From assembly GCA_946629155.1 (NCBI GenBank), contig CAMOXM010000006.1, positions 1-26,478 of the forward strand: a DNA stretch of 26,478 nucleotides. The letters run 5' to 3'. How positions within the stretch are numbered: the first letter of the stretch is position 1; each line of letters begins with the position of its first letter. Both the position numbers and the translations under genes were made by a program. The notes under the pieces are model-generated. The model saw nothing but the letters and a program-made list of their open reading frames with translations, was not told where the DNA came from and searched no databases. Positions 7,866 to 15,504 of this stretch are shown here, one piece after another. This DNA is from UBA9848 sp003454065 (lineage in GTDB: Bacteria; Spirochaetota; Spirochaetia; Sphaerochaetales; Sphaerochaetaceae).

Positions 7866-8953
7866 TATTCAAGCTCGAAACCGAATAGTTTTTTAAAACC
7901 TTCTTTATTTATGATAGAATCACTGTGTTTAAACCTTACAAAGAACAGCAGCCTTCCTCTCTCTAATTGCTTCATTTCGCTATAATGTTCGGGTAAGACA
8001 ATTTTTTCAAGAATATTCACTTCTTTTGCGGCATTGATCTTAACTGTCAGCTTGTTTTGGTTCTTAATGTCGCCTTCAATAAAGTATTCCTGTCCTTCGA
8101 GGTTGCTGTTTCCAATCAGCGATAGTATTTTATCAAAAGAAATGCCAAATGCCTTATCGAAAAAAACTTGAACGTAAAAATGGGGGATATTATATCGTTG
8201 AACCCAGTTATAAACGACCATCAAATCTTCAATTTTTGGTGTGATGCTAAGATATGTTCTTTTTGAAATTTCTGTAATCATCTCTTTTAGCCTTTTAAGC
8301 AGCCCCGATAGCGTTGCAAGCTGTGTTGATGACTTCCACGATGGGCACCTAAACGATTGGACGTGCATGTTTGAGGGGCTTATGGAGGAAATTATGCGAT
8401 AAAGCTCCGGATCTTTTTGTTTCAGCAAATAATCGAATTCATCAAGAATTCGCTGTTTTATGCTTGTTGCATTCGCTATGGCATTTGAGATCTTTATTGT
8501 CATGCACTCTTCGTACTTTTCAATAAGAAAAGCACTTGATCTTACTTCAATTCCGCATAAGGCTTTTGGAACTATAGAATCGAGTTGTTCTCTGGTAAAT
8601 GAACTGATGTCCGTAGTATCCCATTCGAAATCGGATTTATTGAACAATAGCAGATCGGGCCGCTTTCCAATTTCATCAAGCTCTTTTTGATATGCTTCAT
8701 AAAACTTTTTAAACCCTTCTTCTCCCGCAACGATATTGTCATTTTTCCCATAGCGAACCGCAATATATTTCTTTGAATTTGAATTGATTCCCCTTAGCAG
8801 AGTTTCCTCGGCCCAATCTCCTTGTTCTTTGTTGATCAGGAATTCAGAAGAAACCTGAGTAGGCAGGGGGGCTTTTCTCCTTTCTTTGGAAAAATCTACG
8901 ATTCTAGGATCGATGTTAGATACTAAACTATTAATCTGCTCTTTGTAGTTCAT
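7865..8953 (-). CDS. Type II restriction endonuclease, AccI-like
   Basis: A 362-residue protein coupled to the adenine methyltransferase, therefore its cognate endonuclease. Length and overall character remind me of the AccI family (GTMKAC cutters), but I cannot confirm this without a search. A PD-(D/E)XK-like nuclease core can be proposed: Glu50 in G-D-W-A-E-E, Pro99-Asp100 in K-R-P-D-L-L-L-F, and Glu136-Val-Arg138 in G-I-E-V-R-S-S. The position normally held by the catalytic lysine would then be arginine. The ATG at 8953 follows a weak ribosome-binding site (AAAAAGG, rather far upstream), and no controller (C) protein gene is visible. Codon use is AT-rich like the methyltransferase and unlike the flanking genes. 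Confidence 0.75.
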   Translation of the reverse strand: MNYKEQINSLVSNIDPRIVDFSKERRKAPLPTQVSSEFLINKEQGDWAEETLLRGINSNSKKYIAVRYGKNDNIVAGEEGFKKFYEAYQKELDEIGKRPDLLLFNKSDFEWDTTDISSFTREQLDSIVPKALCGIEVRSSAFLIEKYEECMTIKISNAIANATSIKQRILDEFDYLLKQKDPELYRIISSISPSNMHVQSFRCPSWKSSTQLATLSGLLKRLKEMITEISKRTYLSITPKIEDLMVVYNWVQRYNIPHFYVQVFFDKAFGISFDKILSLIGNSNLEGQEYFIEGDIKNQNKLTVKINAAKEVNILEKIVLPEHYSEMKQLERGRLLFFVRFKHSDSIINKEGFKKLFGFELE

Positions 8954-9121
8954 GTTTAGTCTATGCCTTTTTAACTATGCGAATGCTATTACTTATTAAA
9001 GGTCGCAACCAATCTTTATTTAGCTAGATCGCATCAAATCTTTAGTAGGCAGGATTAGCAAAGTACGTGATGGGCATTTAGTATGTTGTTTATAACTGCC
9101 CCTATAATCTGATGCGCGGTC
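8954..9121. other. Intergenic region upstream of the restriction gene
   Basis: An AT-rich non-coding stretch between the endonuclease start and the terminator of the minus-strand tRNA. I see no convincing promoter of sigma-70 type for the R-M pair here and no open frame with a ribosome-binding site. A loose inverted similarity exists between about 9026-9035 and 9110-9121, but it is imperfect. Confidence 0.4.
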
Positions 9122-9156
9122 CTAAAAAACAAAAGCAGCCCCTTAAAGACTGCTTT
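9122..9156 (-). terminator. Intrinsic terminator downstream of the tRNA (CAT)
   Basis: Read on the minus strand, AAAGCAG and CTGCTTT (9150-9156 and 9132-9138) form a seven-base-pair stem around an eleven-base loop, followed by a T-rich run (9131-9123). It lies about 35 bases past the tRNA 3' end, fits a rho-independent terminator, and separates the tRNA transcript from the R-M genes. Confidence 0.7.
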
Positions 9157-9190
9157 CGGAACTGAACCTCCTGAGATTACAGCTAATTTA

Positions 9191-9264
9191 TGGGCCCAGT
9201 AGGACTTGAACCTACGACCCACAGATTATGAGTCTGTTGCTCTAACCAACTGCGCTATAGGCCC
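9191..9264 (-). tRNA. tRNA with CAT anticodon (Ile2 or elongator Met)
   Basis: A 74-nt cloverleaf read on the minus strand. The acceptor stem is GGGCCTA paired with TGGGCCC (one G-U pair), then a D-arm with GTTGGTTA, an anticodon stem ACAGA/TCTGT around loop CTCATAA, and a T-arm GTAGG-TTCAAGT-CCTAC, ending in discriminator A73 with no encoded CCA. The anticodon is CAT. It lacks initiator features. The CTCATAA loop and GG-rich acceptor are seen both in lysidine-modified tRNA-Ile2 and in some elongator tRNA-Met, so I leave the amino acid open. Its promoter and terminator are both visible, so it is transcribed alone. Confidence 0.93.
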
Positions 9265-9278
9265 GAAATAGTTTTTAG

Positions 9279-9307
9279 ATGATACTATGCTCGCTTTTTT
9301 TTGTCAA
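9279..9307 (-). promoter_or_regulatory. Promoter of the CAT tRNA
   Basis: On the minus strand a perfect -35 box TTGACA (9307-9302) and a -10 box TATCAT (9284-9279, five of six) are separated by 17 bp. The start would be near 9272, about eight bases before the mature tRNA. The placement strongly supports an active stable-RNA promoter. Confidence 0.8.
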
Positions 9308-9344
9308 TTCTTGGGTTTGACCAAAGGAGAACAGGTTGCTAAAA

Positions 9345-9615
9345 TAACGCTCTTAAAGCGATAAGGAGGTTATACGAGCGAGAGCATTCCGAAAAGTATT
9401 TTTGCGAAGAGCGCTCCGGAGTGGTCGGCGGTTCAGCTATTTCCGTCGCGACGGAAGACGATAGCATGGAGATCGGATATTTCCAAATCGACCGTCATGG
9501 AAAAAACCCCACAGAATACTGAATGTTTATTTCAGGCGAGTTGGCTGGTGTGGAAAGCGGAACGCCTTGCGCCGGAATAGGCTTCGCAACATCTTGAAAT
9601 TAGTTTTGAAAAACC
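9345..9615 (+). pseudogene. Possible decayed coding remnant between two tRNA genes
   Basis: The frame starting at 9361 reads about 53 protein-like codons (with V-V-G-G-S-A-I-S and M-E-I-G-Y-F-Q-I-D-R-H-G), stops at a TGA (9520-9522), then continues in the same frame with M-F-I-S-G-E-L-A-G-V-E-S-G-T-P before the next stop. A strong AAGGAGG (9363-9369) is present, but no ATG, GTG or TTG follows it at the right distance; an ACG sits where a start would be expected. This looks like an inactivated gene, but I do not recognise the family, and chance cannot be excluded. Confidence 0.3.
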
Positions 9616-9690
9616 TCGGAAATTCCATGGCGGCGGAACAAATGATTGACGCTCGCCCTAAATTTGCTTTTTTATCGGATTTCGATATAT

Positions 9691-9738
9691 TTATATGTCA
9701 GGAGCAAGTCTGCCTGGTGTTTCTTTTGTCGTTTTCAT
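9691..9738 (-). CDS. Possible 15-codon minus-strand ORF with a perfect Shine-Dalgarno
   Basis: On the minus strand AGGAGG (9750-9745) lies six bases before an ATG (9738-9736) that opens a 15-codon frame beginning M-K-T-T-K-E-T-P-G-R, closed by TAA. The ribosome-binding site is better than that of most real genes in this window. It could be a small peptide, or more likely the surviving start of a gene destroyed by a nearby frameshift. I recognise no family. Confidence 0.25.
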   Translation of the reverse strand: MKTTKETPGRLAPDI

Positions 9739-9789
9739 TGGTTGCCTCCTATTGATTCCATTTTGGCACAGGTCGGGTTTGCTTCGTCT

Positions 9790-9863
9790 GGTGCTGTACC
9801 CAAGAGGCCTAAGGGCGTGGTCTGCAAAACCATCGTTCAGCGGTTCGAATCCGCTCGGCACCT
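9790..9863 (+). tRNA. tRNA-Cys (GCA)
   Basis: A 74-nt cloverleaf: acceptor GGTGCTG paired with CGGCACC (one T-G pair), a three-base-pair D-stem CCC/GGG, an anticodon stem GTGGT/ACCAT around loop CTGCAAA with anticodon GCA, and a T-arm AGCGG-TTCGAAT-CCGCT. The discriminator base is T73, a known cysteine identity element, which supports the assignment. No CCA is encoded. A T-run (9865-9871) follows shortly afterwards. I could not find a clear consensus promoter upstream. Confidence 0.92.
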
Positions 9864-10070
9864 TCTTTTTTAAAGGTCGCTTCGAAACCGTTTTCTTTCA
9901 TGCTAATCGCTCTTTTGCATTACGGCGTCTTGTTCGTAAATACGTTCAATACGCGAAGTACTGACGGTTTCCTCATAAAACGCCCTATGACGAAATAGCT
10001 TCACATCATTTTGAAAAAGGTTTCGAAGCGGCCTTCGTTGCGTCTCGACCAGTGGCATCGGAGGAGCAAT

Positions 10071-10719
10071 ATGCCGTTTGATTTCAAAAAGGAATACAAG
10101 GAATTTTATCTGTCGCCCGCCAAACCGCAAATTGTTCGGATTCCTGAAATGAACTATGTAGCCGTTCGCGGTCGCGGTAATCCGAATGAGAAAGGCGGAG
10201 AGTACCAGAAGGCGATCAAGACTCTATATGCTGTTTCATATATTGTGAAAATGAGCAAGAAGACGGACCATGCGATGAACGGCTATTTTCGACTATGTCA
10301 TTCCTCCGCTAGAGGGCTTTTGGTGGCAGGAGGGCATTTGCGACATCGATTATTCCCATAAGGAAAGACTTGAATGGATTTCGGTGATAAGGCTTCCTGA
10401 TTTCGTCGATGAAAGCGAATTCAAGTGGGCTATCGGAGAAGCAAACCGGAAGAAGGGAGTCGATTGCTTCAAGGCTGAGTTTCTGACACTGAAAGAAGGC
10501 TTATGCGTTCAGGTCATGCATATCGGATCGTTCGATGATGAACCTGCGACAGTCGAAAAAATGAACGAGTTCTTATCGGCAAACGGATACGAGAATGATT
10601 TTTCGAACGTTCGTCATCACCACGAGATATATCTTTCAGACCCAAGGAAAACCGCTGAAGACAAGCTCAAGACCATAATCAGACACCCTGTGAAAGTAAA
10701 GCCGGAAGCGCTGCAGTAA
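10071..10719 (+). pseudogene. GyrI-like small-molecule-binding protein, frameshifted
   Basis: A GyrI-like (SbmC/Rob C-terminal-type) domain protein of about 215 residues, split over two frames. The first part runs from the ATG at 10071, with GGAGGA a few bases upstream, to M-N-G-Y-F. The second frame continues seamlessly as D-Y-V-I-P-P-L-E-G-F-W-W-Q and runs to the TAA at 10717-10719. G-Y-F-D-Y-V-x-P-P-L-E-G-x-W-W is the characteristic core of this family, so the two pieces are one gene. The break is one extra T in the run TTTT at 10286-10289 (TTC-GAC expected). It may be a true mutation, phase variation or a sequencing error. As written, the product would be truncated after about 75 family residues. 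Such proteins bind hydrophobic ligands; the role here is unknown. Confidence 0.88.
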
Positions 10720-10725
10720 GCAACC

Positions 10726-10754
10726 TTTAAAAAAACCGCTGGAAAAGGTATAAT
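10726..10754 (+). promoter_or_regulatory. Promoter of dnaE, leaving almost no leader
   Basis: A perfect TATAAT (10749-10754) with a weaker -35 TTTAAA (10726-10731, four of six) at exactly 17 bp spacing. The expected start is near 10761, about five bases before the dnaE ATG at 10766. No ribosome-binding site lies at a usable distance before that ATG, matching the pattern at ftsK. Confidence 0.65.
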
Positions 10755-10765
10755 TCTCCAATATT

Positions 10766-13700
10766 ATGGCGAATTTCACCCATTTGCATGTTCATACTGA
10801 CTATTCGATTCTTGACGGCGCTGGGAGAATCAAGGATTATGTTGCGAAGTGCAAGGAGTTCGGAATGACGAGCCTTGCCATTACCGATCACGGGAATATG
10901 TTCGGATCGTATGAATTCTACCATGTTTGCAGGAAAGAGGGAATCAAGCCGATTGTCGGCTGCGAGTTTTATGTTGCGGAGAACGACATCTCGATTAAAG
11001 ACAACACCAATAATGTCAGGAATCACTTGATTTTGCTTGCTCGGAACGATGAAGGGTTTCGAAATCTGCTAAAGCTCGCCTCGATTGCATATACGAAAGG
11101 CTTCTATATGAAACCGAGGGTGGATAAAAGCCTGTTGGAGAAGTATCACGAGGGGATAGCATGCATGTCCGCTTGTATCGCCGGCGAGATTCCGAGGCTT
11201 ATATACAAGAACTTCGCGGCGAAGAAAAAGGATTTGCTCGAAGGGGTGCGTGAAACATGCAGGTGGTATGAGAACCTTTACGGGAAGGGAAATTATTTTC
11301 TGGAAATCCAGCGACATTTCAACGATTTTTACGATAGGCTTTCCGAATACGATCCGAATTCCGACGAATACGAAAGCATTATTATCGAAAAAACGGTCAA
11401 TAAGGAGCTGATTCGGCTTTCCAAGGAGCTTGGAATACCGCTTGTAGCTACGAACGACGCGCATTATGTCGATCGCGCCGATGCGGAGGCGCAGGATGTT
11501 CTGGTTAGCATAGGAACTGGCAAGACCATAAAGGACCCCAAGCGCTTCAAGTTTTTCGGGGATTCATTTTATTTGAAGACGCCCGAAGAGATGCGCTTGC
11601 TTTTTTCGGATATTCCGGAGGTAGTGGATAATTCCGCATTGGTCGATGAGATTTGCCAGCTTGAAATAAAATACCCGGGTCCGAGGCTGCCTGTTTTCGA
11701 TATTCCAAAAGGGTTTAAGGACAATATGGATTATCTTTCCCATATTGCTAATGAGGGGTTGAAGGAACGATATGGAAATCCGCCTGCGGAATATCAGGAG
11801 CGATTGGATTACGAGCTTTCAGTTATAAACGAAACGAAGTTCCCGGGGTATTTTCTGATCGTCTGGGATTATGTTCATTGGGCGAAGACCCATGGCGTTC
11901 CGGTCGGGCCGGGCCGTGGAAGCGGAGCGGGGAGCATTGTTGCATATTGTTTGGGAATAACTGACATAGATCCGATGAAATACGGCTTGATGTTCGAAAG
12001 GTTTTTGAATAAGGACAGGATCAGCTTACCTGATTTCGATATAGATTTCTGCGCAGACAAGCGCCAGCAGGTGATTGATTACGTAACGGAAAAATACGGT
12101 AGCGATAAGGTCGGGCAGATTTGCACTTTCGGTACGCTTAAAGCCAAGCAATGCATTACGGATGTGGCTCGGGTCCTCGATATTCCGCTTTATGAAGTCA
12201 ACGCGATGAAGAAGATAATAATCGATGACTTAGATCTTGAGTTCGAGTGGTTGCTCAATGGTCACACCAGGAAAGACGGAAGCAAATACGCTAAAAACGA
12301 GGACTTCTTAAAATTCAGAGACAAAGGACCCGAATATGAAAAGCTTTTCGAGATAGTTCCCAAACTCGAAGGGATGGTCAGGAACGTTTCGCTTCATGCA
12401 GCTGGGGTTGTGATAGGCGAAACCGAATTGTTCAACTATGTTCCGTTGTATTATGATATCAAGAGCGGATTGACGGCAACGCAATACCCGATGACGCAGA
12501 TAGAGGAATGCGGATTGGTCAAGATGGACTTTTTGGGGTTGAAGACATTGACGCTGCTTGCCCATGCCGTTGATTTCGTCAGGCTGCGGAAGCCGGATTT
12601 CGATTTGGAGAAAATCCAGGACGGCGATGAGGCTGCCGTAGCGCTTTTCAGCAGGGGCGATACCGCTTGCGTGTTCCAATTTGAAAGCAGCGGAATGAGG
12701 TCTATTCTCAAAGGCGCCAAGCCTAGAAACATAAAGGAACTCGCCGCCTTGAACGCCCTTTACAGGCCGGGGCCTATGGCGAATATTCCGCAATACATAG
12801 AGTCGAAAAGCGACGAGAAGAAGATAAAATACCCTTTTCCCGAACTTGAGGAGGTTCTGAAAGAGACGTTCGGCGTCATAGTCTATCAGGAGCAGGTCAT
12901 GCGCATTTCCTCCGTGTTCGCCGGCTATTCCAACGGAAAGGCGGACATACTCAGGAAAATAATGGGCAAGAAGCAGAAGGAAAAGCTCGAAGGCGCAAGG
13001 AAAGAGTTCATAGAATGTGCGGTGAGGGACAAGGACAGGAAAAAGGAAGACGCGGAGAGGCTGTTCGATTTGCTTGAACCTTTCGCAGGGTACGGGTTCA
13101 ATAAGAGCCATGCGGTCGGATATGCGTTTCTTGCATATCAGGCAGGCTATCTGAAGGCGCACTATCCCGTGGAGTTTATGGCGGCGAACTTGCTCATGGC
13201 GGCGAAGGATGCAAACCCTGACAAGCTTCCTGAAACTCTTATGAGCACGAGGGAGATGGGCATAGAGATTCTGGCCGCCGATGTCAATATTTCCGAAAAG
13301 ACATTTTCCGTCTCCGATGGCAAGATAATCTACGGTCTGAGCGGCTTGAAGAATGTCGGTGAGAAATTCGTCGATAACATAATCGAGGAAAGGCGCAAGG
13401 GAGGCAAATATACGGACCTTGTGGATTTCCTGACGCGCCTCGATAGCAAGACCACGAACCAGAGGATTGTCATGAGTTTGATAGAGGGCGGGGCGATGGA
13501 TAGCTTGGGTCTGCCTCGCGAGACTATGGAATACAACTATAAGAGGGCTTGCACTTACATCGAGAAGGAGACGGGCAAGAAAGGCGAGTACGCCGTTACC
13601 GATTCGCTGTTCATGCTCGATGATTCCGAAGAGAACAAGGAGATTCTCGGATTCAAATACCTTGAACCTCCGGAGATGTGGACAAAGCAGGAAAAGCTCA

Positions 13701-14320
13701 GAAAGGAGTGGGACATTCTGGGCACTTACGTTTCAGGGCATCCGCTCGACGAATATAAGAACCAGATCAGCAGATGCATACGCTATACGCTGGCGGATGC
13801 CAAAGGGCCTATGCCCGATGGCACGACGTTCAATTTGATTTGCATTGTGACGAAGGTGACGGAAATGTCCACGAAAACGGGAAAGCTGATGGGAAAGCTC
13901 AATATCAGCGACTACACGTCCTCTGCCGAACTGATGGTTTGGTCCAGGGATTGGGATAGCCCCGAAAGAGGAATAAAAGGGCTGGTGAGCGAGATGGGAA
14001 TCTATTGTTTGGAGATTACCAAAAAGGACGATGGCGATAGGACGTCTTTGATATTCAAGAGCCTGAAGGACATAGATAGTCTTCAGGAAGCCAAGGTGAA
14101 TGTCTGTCGGGTCGTGCTCGAGAACACGCAGGACAAGGATTCGCTTGTGATGCTAAAGGACTTTTTGAAGGTTCAATCCGGCGGAGTCAAGGTGACGTTG
14201 GTTGTTGGAAGCGGCAGGAATGAAAAGGAATACAAGACCTCATACAGCATCGACGACAACGACGAGGTGTTTGAGGAAATCACTCGCTTCCCGTGCGTTC
14301 AAAGCTGCAGGTTGGTTTAG
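10766..14320 (+). CDS. dnaE: DNA polymerase III alpha subunit
   Basis: A 1184-residue replicative polymerase catalytic subunit, which copies the chromosome as part of the holoenzyme. The N-terminal PHP domain begins F-T-H-L-H-V-H-T-D-Y-S and includes T-D-H-G-N-M. The C-family polymerase core carries the catalytic pair in P-D-F-D-I-D-F (Asp423 and Asp425) and the third acidic residue in K-M-D-F-L-G-L (Asp588), corresponding to Asp401, Asp403 and Asp555 of the E. coli enzyme. The R-P-G-P-M fingers segment and a C-terminal helix-hairpin-helix and OB-fold region follow. Length and organisation match a DnaE1 enzyme. It is monocistronic, with its own promoter directly before the ATG and a hairpin terminator after the stop. 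Confidence 0.97.
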   Translation: MANFTHLHVHTDYSILDGAGRIKDYVAKCKEFGMTSLAITDHGNMFGSYEFYHVCRKEGIKPIVGCEFYVAENDISIKDNTNNVRNHLILLARNDEGFRNLLKLASIAYTKGFYMKPRVDKSLLEKYHEGIACMSACIAGEIPRLIYKNFAAKKKDLLEGVRETCRWYENLYGKGNYFLEIQRHFNDFYDRLSEYDPNSDEYESIIIEKTVNKELIRLSKELGIPLVATNDAHYVDRADAEAQDVLVSIGTGKTIKDPKRFKFFGDSFYLKTPEEMRLLFSDIPEVVDNSALVDEICQLEIKYPGPRLPVFDIPKGFKDNMDYLSHIANEGLKERYGNPPAEYQERLDYELSVINETKFPGYFLIVWDYVHWAKTHGVPVGPGRGSGAGSIVAYCLGITDIDPMKYGLMFERFLNKDRISLPDFDIDFCADKRQQVIDYVTEKYGSDKVGQICTFGTLKAKQCITDVARVLDIPLYEVNAMKKIIIDDLDLEFEWLLNGHTRKDGSKYAKNEDFLKFRDKGPEYEKLFEIVPKLEGMVRNVSLHAAGVVIGETELFNYVPLYYDIKSGLTATQYPMTQIEECGLVKMDFLGLKTLTLLAHAVDFVRLRKPDFDLEKIQDGDEAAVALFSRGDTACVFQFESSGMRSILKGAKPRNIKELAALNALYRPGPMANIPQYIESKSDEKKIKYPFPELEEVLKETFGVIVYQEQVMRISSVFAGYSNGKADILRKIMGKKQKEKLEGARKEFIECAVRDKDRKKEDAERLFDLLEPFAGYGFNKSHAVGYAFLAYQAGYLKAHYPVEFMAANLLMAAKDANPDKLPETLMSTREMGIEILAADVNISEKTFSVSDGKIIYGLSGLKNVGEKFVDNIIEERRKGGKYTDLVDFLTRLDSKTTNQRIVMSLIEGGAMDSLGLPRETMEYNYKRACTYIEKETGKKGEYAVTDSLFMLDDSEENKEILGFKYLEPPEMWTKQEKLRKEWDILGTYVSGHPLDEYKNQISRCIRYTLADAKGPMPDGTTFNLICIVTKVTEMSTKTGKLMGKLNISDYTSSAELMVWSRDWDSPERGIKGLVSEMGIYCLEITKKDDGDRTSLIFKSLKDIDSLQEAKVNVCRVVLENTQDKDSLVMLKDFLKVQSGGVKVTLVVGSGRNEKEYKTSYSIDDNDEVFEEITRFPCVQSCRLV

Positions 14321-14342
14321 AGTAGGCTTTAGGGCGCTTCTG

Positions 14343-14360
14343 AAAACCCTCGGGGTTTTT
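14343..14360 (+). terminator. dnaE: Intrinsic terminator after dnaE
   Basis: AAAACCC (14343-14349) pairs with GGGTTTT (14353-14359) across a three-base loop, followed immediately by T. The hairpin ends on the stop codon of the convergent patatin gene. The symmetry means it could end both convergent transcripts. Confidence 0.7.
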
Positions 14361-15450
14361 ACGAAAACCTTTCTTTCAAGAAATCCCGTATTTTGTCCTC
14401 ATATTCGTCGGCTATTTGCTCGCCGATTTCCATAAGGCGTATCGTGTCATGCTCCGATGTGCTGTCAACGCGAAAAATGTCGCTGTATTGGCCGCGTCGG
14501 TTTTCAATTCTCAAATACCGCACGTCTCTTATCGCATTCATGATTTCGCTTGCCGTCTCTTCTCCGGCTATGTGATAGACTTTTTGTATCGGCAAGCCGT
14601 ATCCTTTGGTTATGTCGATCCATGAGAATGTTCCGTCGGTGTTGTCGAAATGCTCCGGATTCTTGTATGAGCCGAGGGAGATCACATGGTATTCGTCAGC
14701 ATCCTCGAATAGTTTCCTGGCCGCTTTGTAGGCGAATAGGGACGGATTGTTGGCTGTTATGCCTCCGTCTATCAGGTTGTATGCCGTGCCTTCGTGGTTC
14801 AGGCGCAAAGGACTGAAATACACCGGCGCCGCAGTGGTCGCCGTTCCTGCTTCTACGAATGAGATGTCCTTGAATTCGTTTGTGTTGCTGATCATCACTG
14901 GCTTGAGCGTTCTTGTGTCAAAGGCCATGACCAGAAAGGGGCAGGACGCCTTCTCGAGCTTGTCGTCCTTAAAGATTTCGCTGAGGACTTCGCATAATCC
15001 GCTGCTCGAATACTTGTTGCTCATCATCTTGTAGAACGGTTTTTTGCTCTTGGTGAAGATGGTTTCCGCTTTGAGAACCGACATTTTCTTCAAGTCGGCC
15101 CACGTGCTGTTCTTGTCGTAAGCGAGAATCAAGGCGTTCAATCCGCCAGCGCTGGTTCCGGCAAACAGGTCGAATGCGGATTGAAGAGTCGCATCAGCAT
15201 CGAATTCCTTCAATACGGCCTCGATTTTTTTCAAAACCATGACTTCGATTATGGTCTTGTTCCCGCCGCCGTCGAACGACAAGATGAACTTTTTCTTCGG
15301 TTTTTCAGGCTTTAACGGAACGGATGGGGTGTTTTCGCTTGACTCTGCCTGAGGATCATATTCTATTTTGGGGATCGCCTTTCTTTTGGGCGAGATAAGC
15401 GATTTGATTTTGCCAACAAATCGCATGAGCGTGTTTTTCATATTGATCAT
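14359..15450 (-). CDS. Patatin-like phospholipase
   Basis: A 363-residue serine lipid hydrolase of the patatin fold. The oxyanion-hole motif is D-G-G-G-N-K (60-65), the nucleophile elbow is G-T-S-A-G (Ser100), and the dyad aspartate is in L-I-D-G-G (Asp228), so the catalytic Ser-Asp pair is intact. A basic, proline-rich N-terminal stretch of about 50 residues precedes the domain. There is no signal peptide, so it should act inside the cell on membrane lipids. It follows the lptA-like gene by 54 bases in the same direction and may share its transcript; an alternative start is Met4 or Met9. No CD-NTase or other CBASS gene is adjacent, so a defence role is not supported. Its substrate cannot be read from the sequence. 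Confidence 0.88.
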   Translation of the reverse strand: MINMKNTLMRFVGKIKSLISPKRKAIPKIEYDPQAESSENTPSVPLKPEKPKKKFILSFDGGGNKTIIEVMVLKKIEAVLKEFDADATLQSAFDLFAGTSAGGLNALILAYDKNSTWADLKKMSVLKAETIFTKSKKPFYKMMSNKYSSSGLCEVLSEIFKDDKLEKASCPFLVMAFDTRTLKPVMISNTNEFKDISFVEAGTATTAAPVYFSPLRLNHEGTAYNLIDGGITANNPSLFAYKAARKLFEDADEYHVISLGSYKNPEHFDNTDGTFSWIDITKGYGLPIQKVYHIAGEETASEIMNAIRDVRYLRIENRRGQYSDIFRVDSTSEHDTIRLMEIGEQIADEYEDKIRDFLKERFS

Positions 15451-15504
15451 ACTTTATTCAATATCATGTTCGGGATTGGCGCGTTCGGATTGCCGGTGGA
15501 ATCA

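Larger units (their letters stand above)
9265..9789. other. Gene-poor inter-tRNA stretch
   Basis: About 525 bases between two divergently oriented tRNA genes. Apart from the tRNA promoter at 9279-9307 and the possible remnants at 9345-9615 and 9691-9738, I see nothing solid. Open frames here overlap on both strands and have no consistent domain signal. The stretch has the look of decayed DNA near tRNA genes, a common site of insertion and loss. Confidence 0.45.

Noticed and set aside
9567..9755. A 62-codon plus-strand frame before tRNA-Cys
   Set aside because: It has no ribosome-binding site and no conserved features, and overlaps other weak frames on both strands.
12308..13162. A 284-codon minus-strand open frame within dnaE
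   Set aside because: It is antisense to the conserved polymerase core, with no ribosome-binding site or domain.
14359..15450. A CBASS effector phospholipase
   Set aside because: The patatin dyad is present, but there is no nucleotidyltransferase, HORMA/TRIP13 or E1/E2-type gene nearby.
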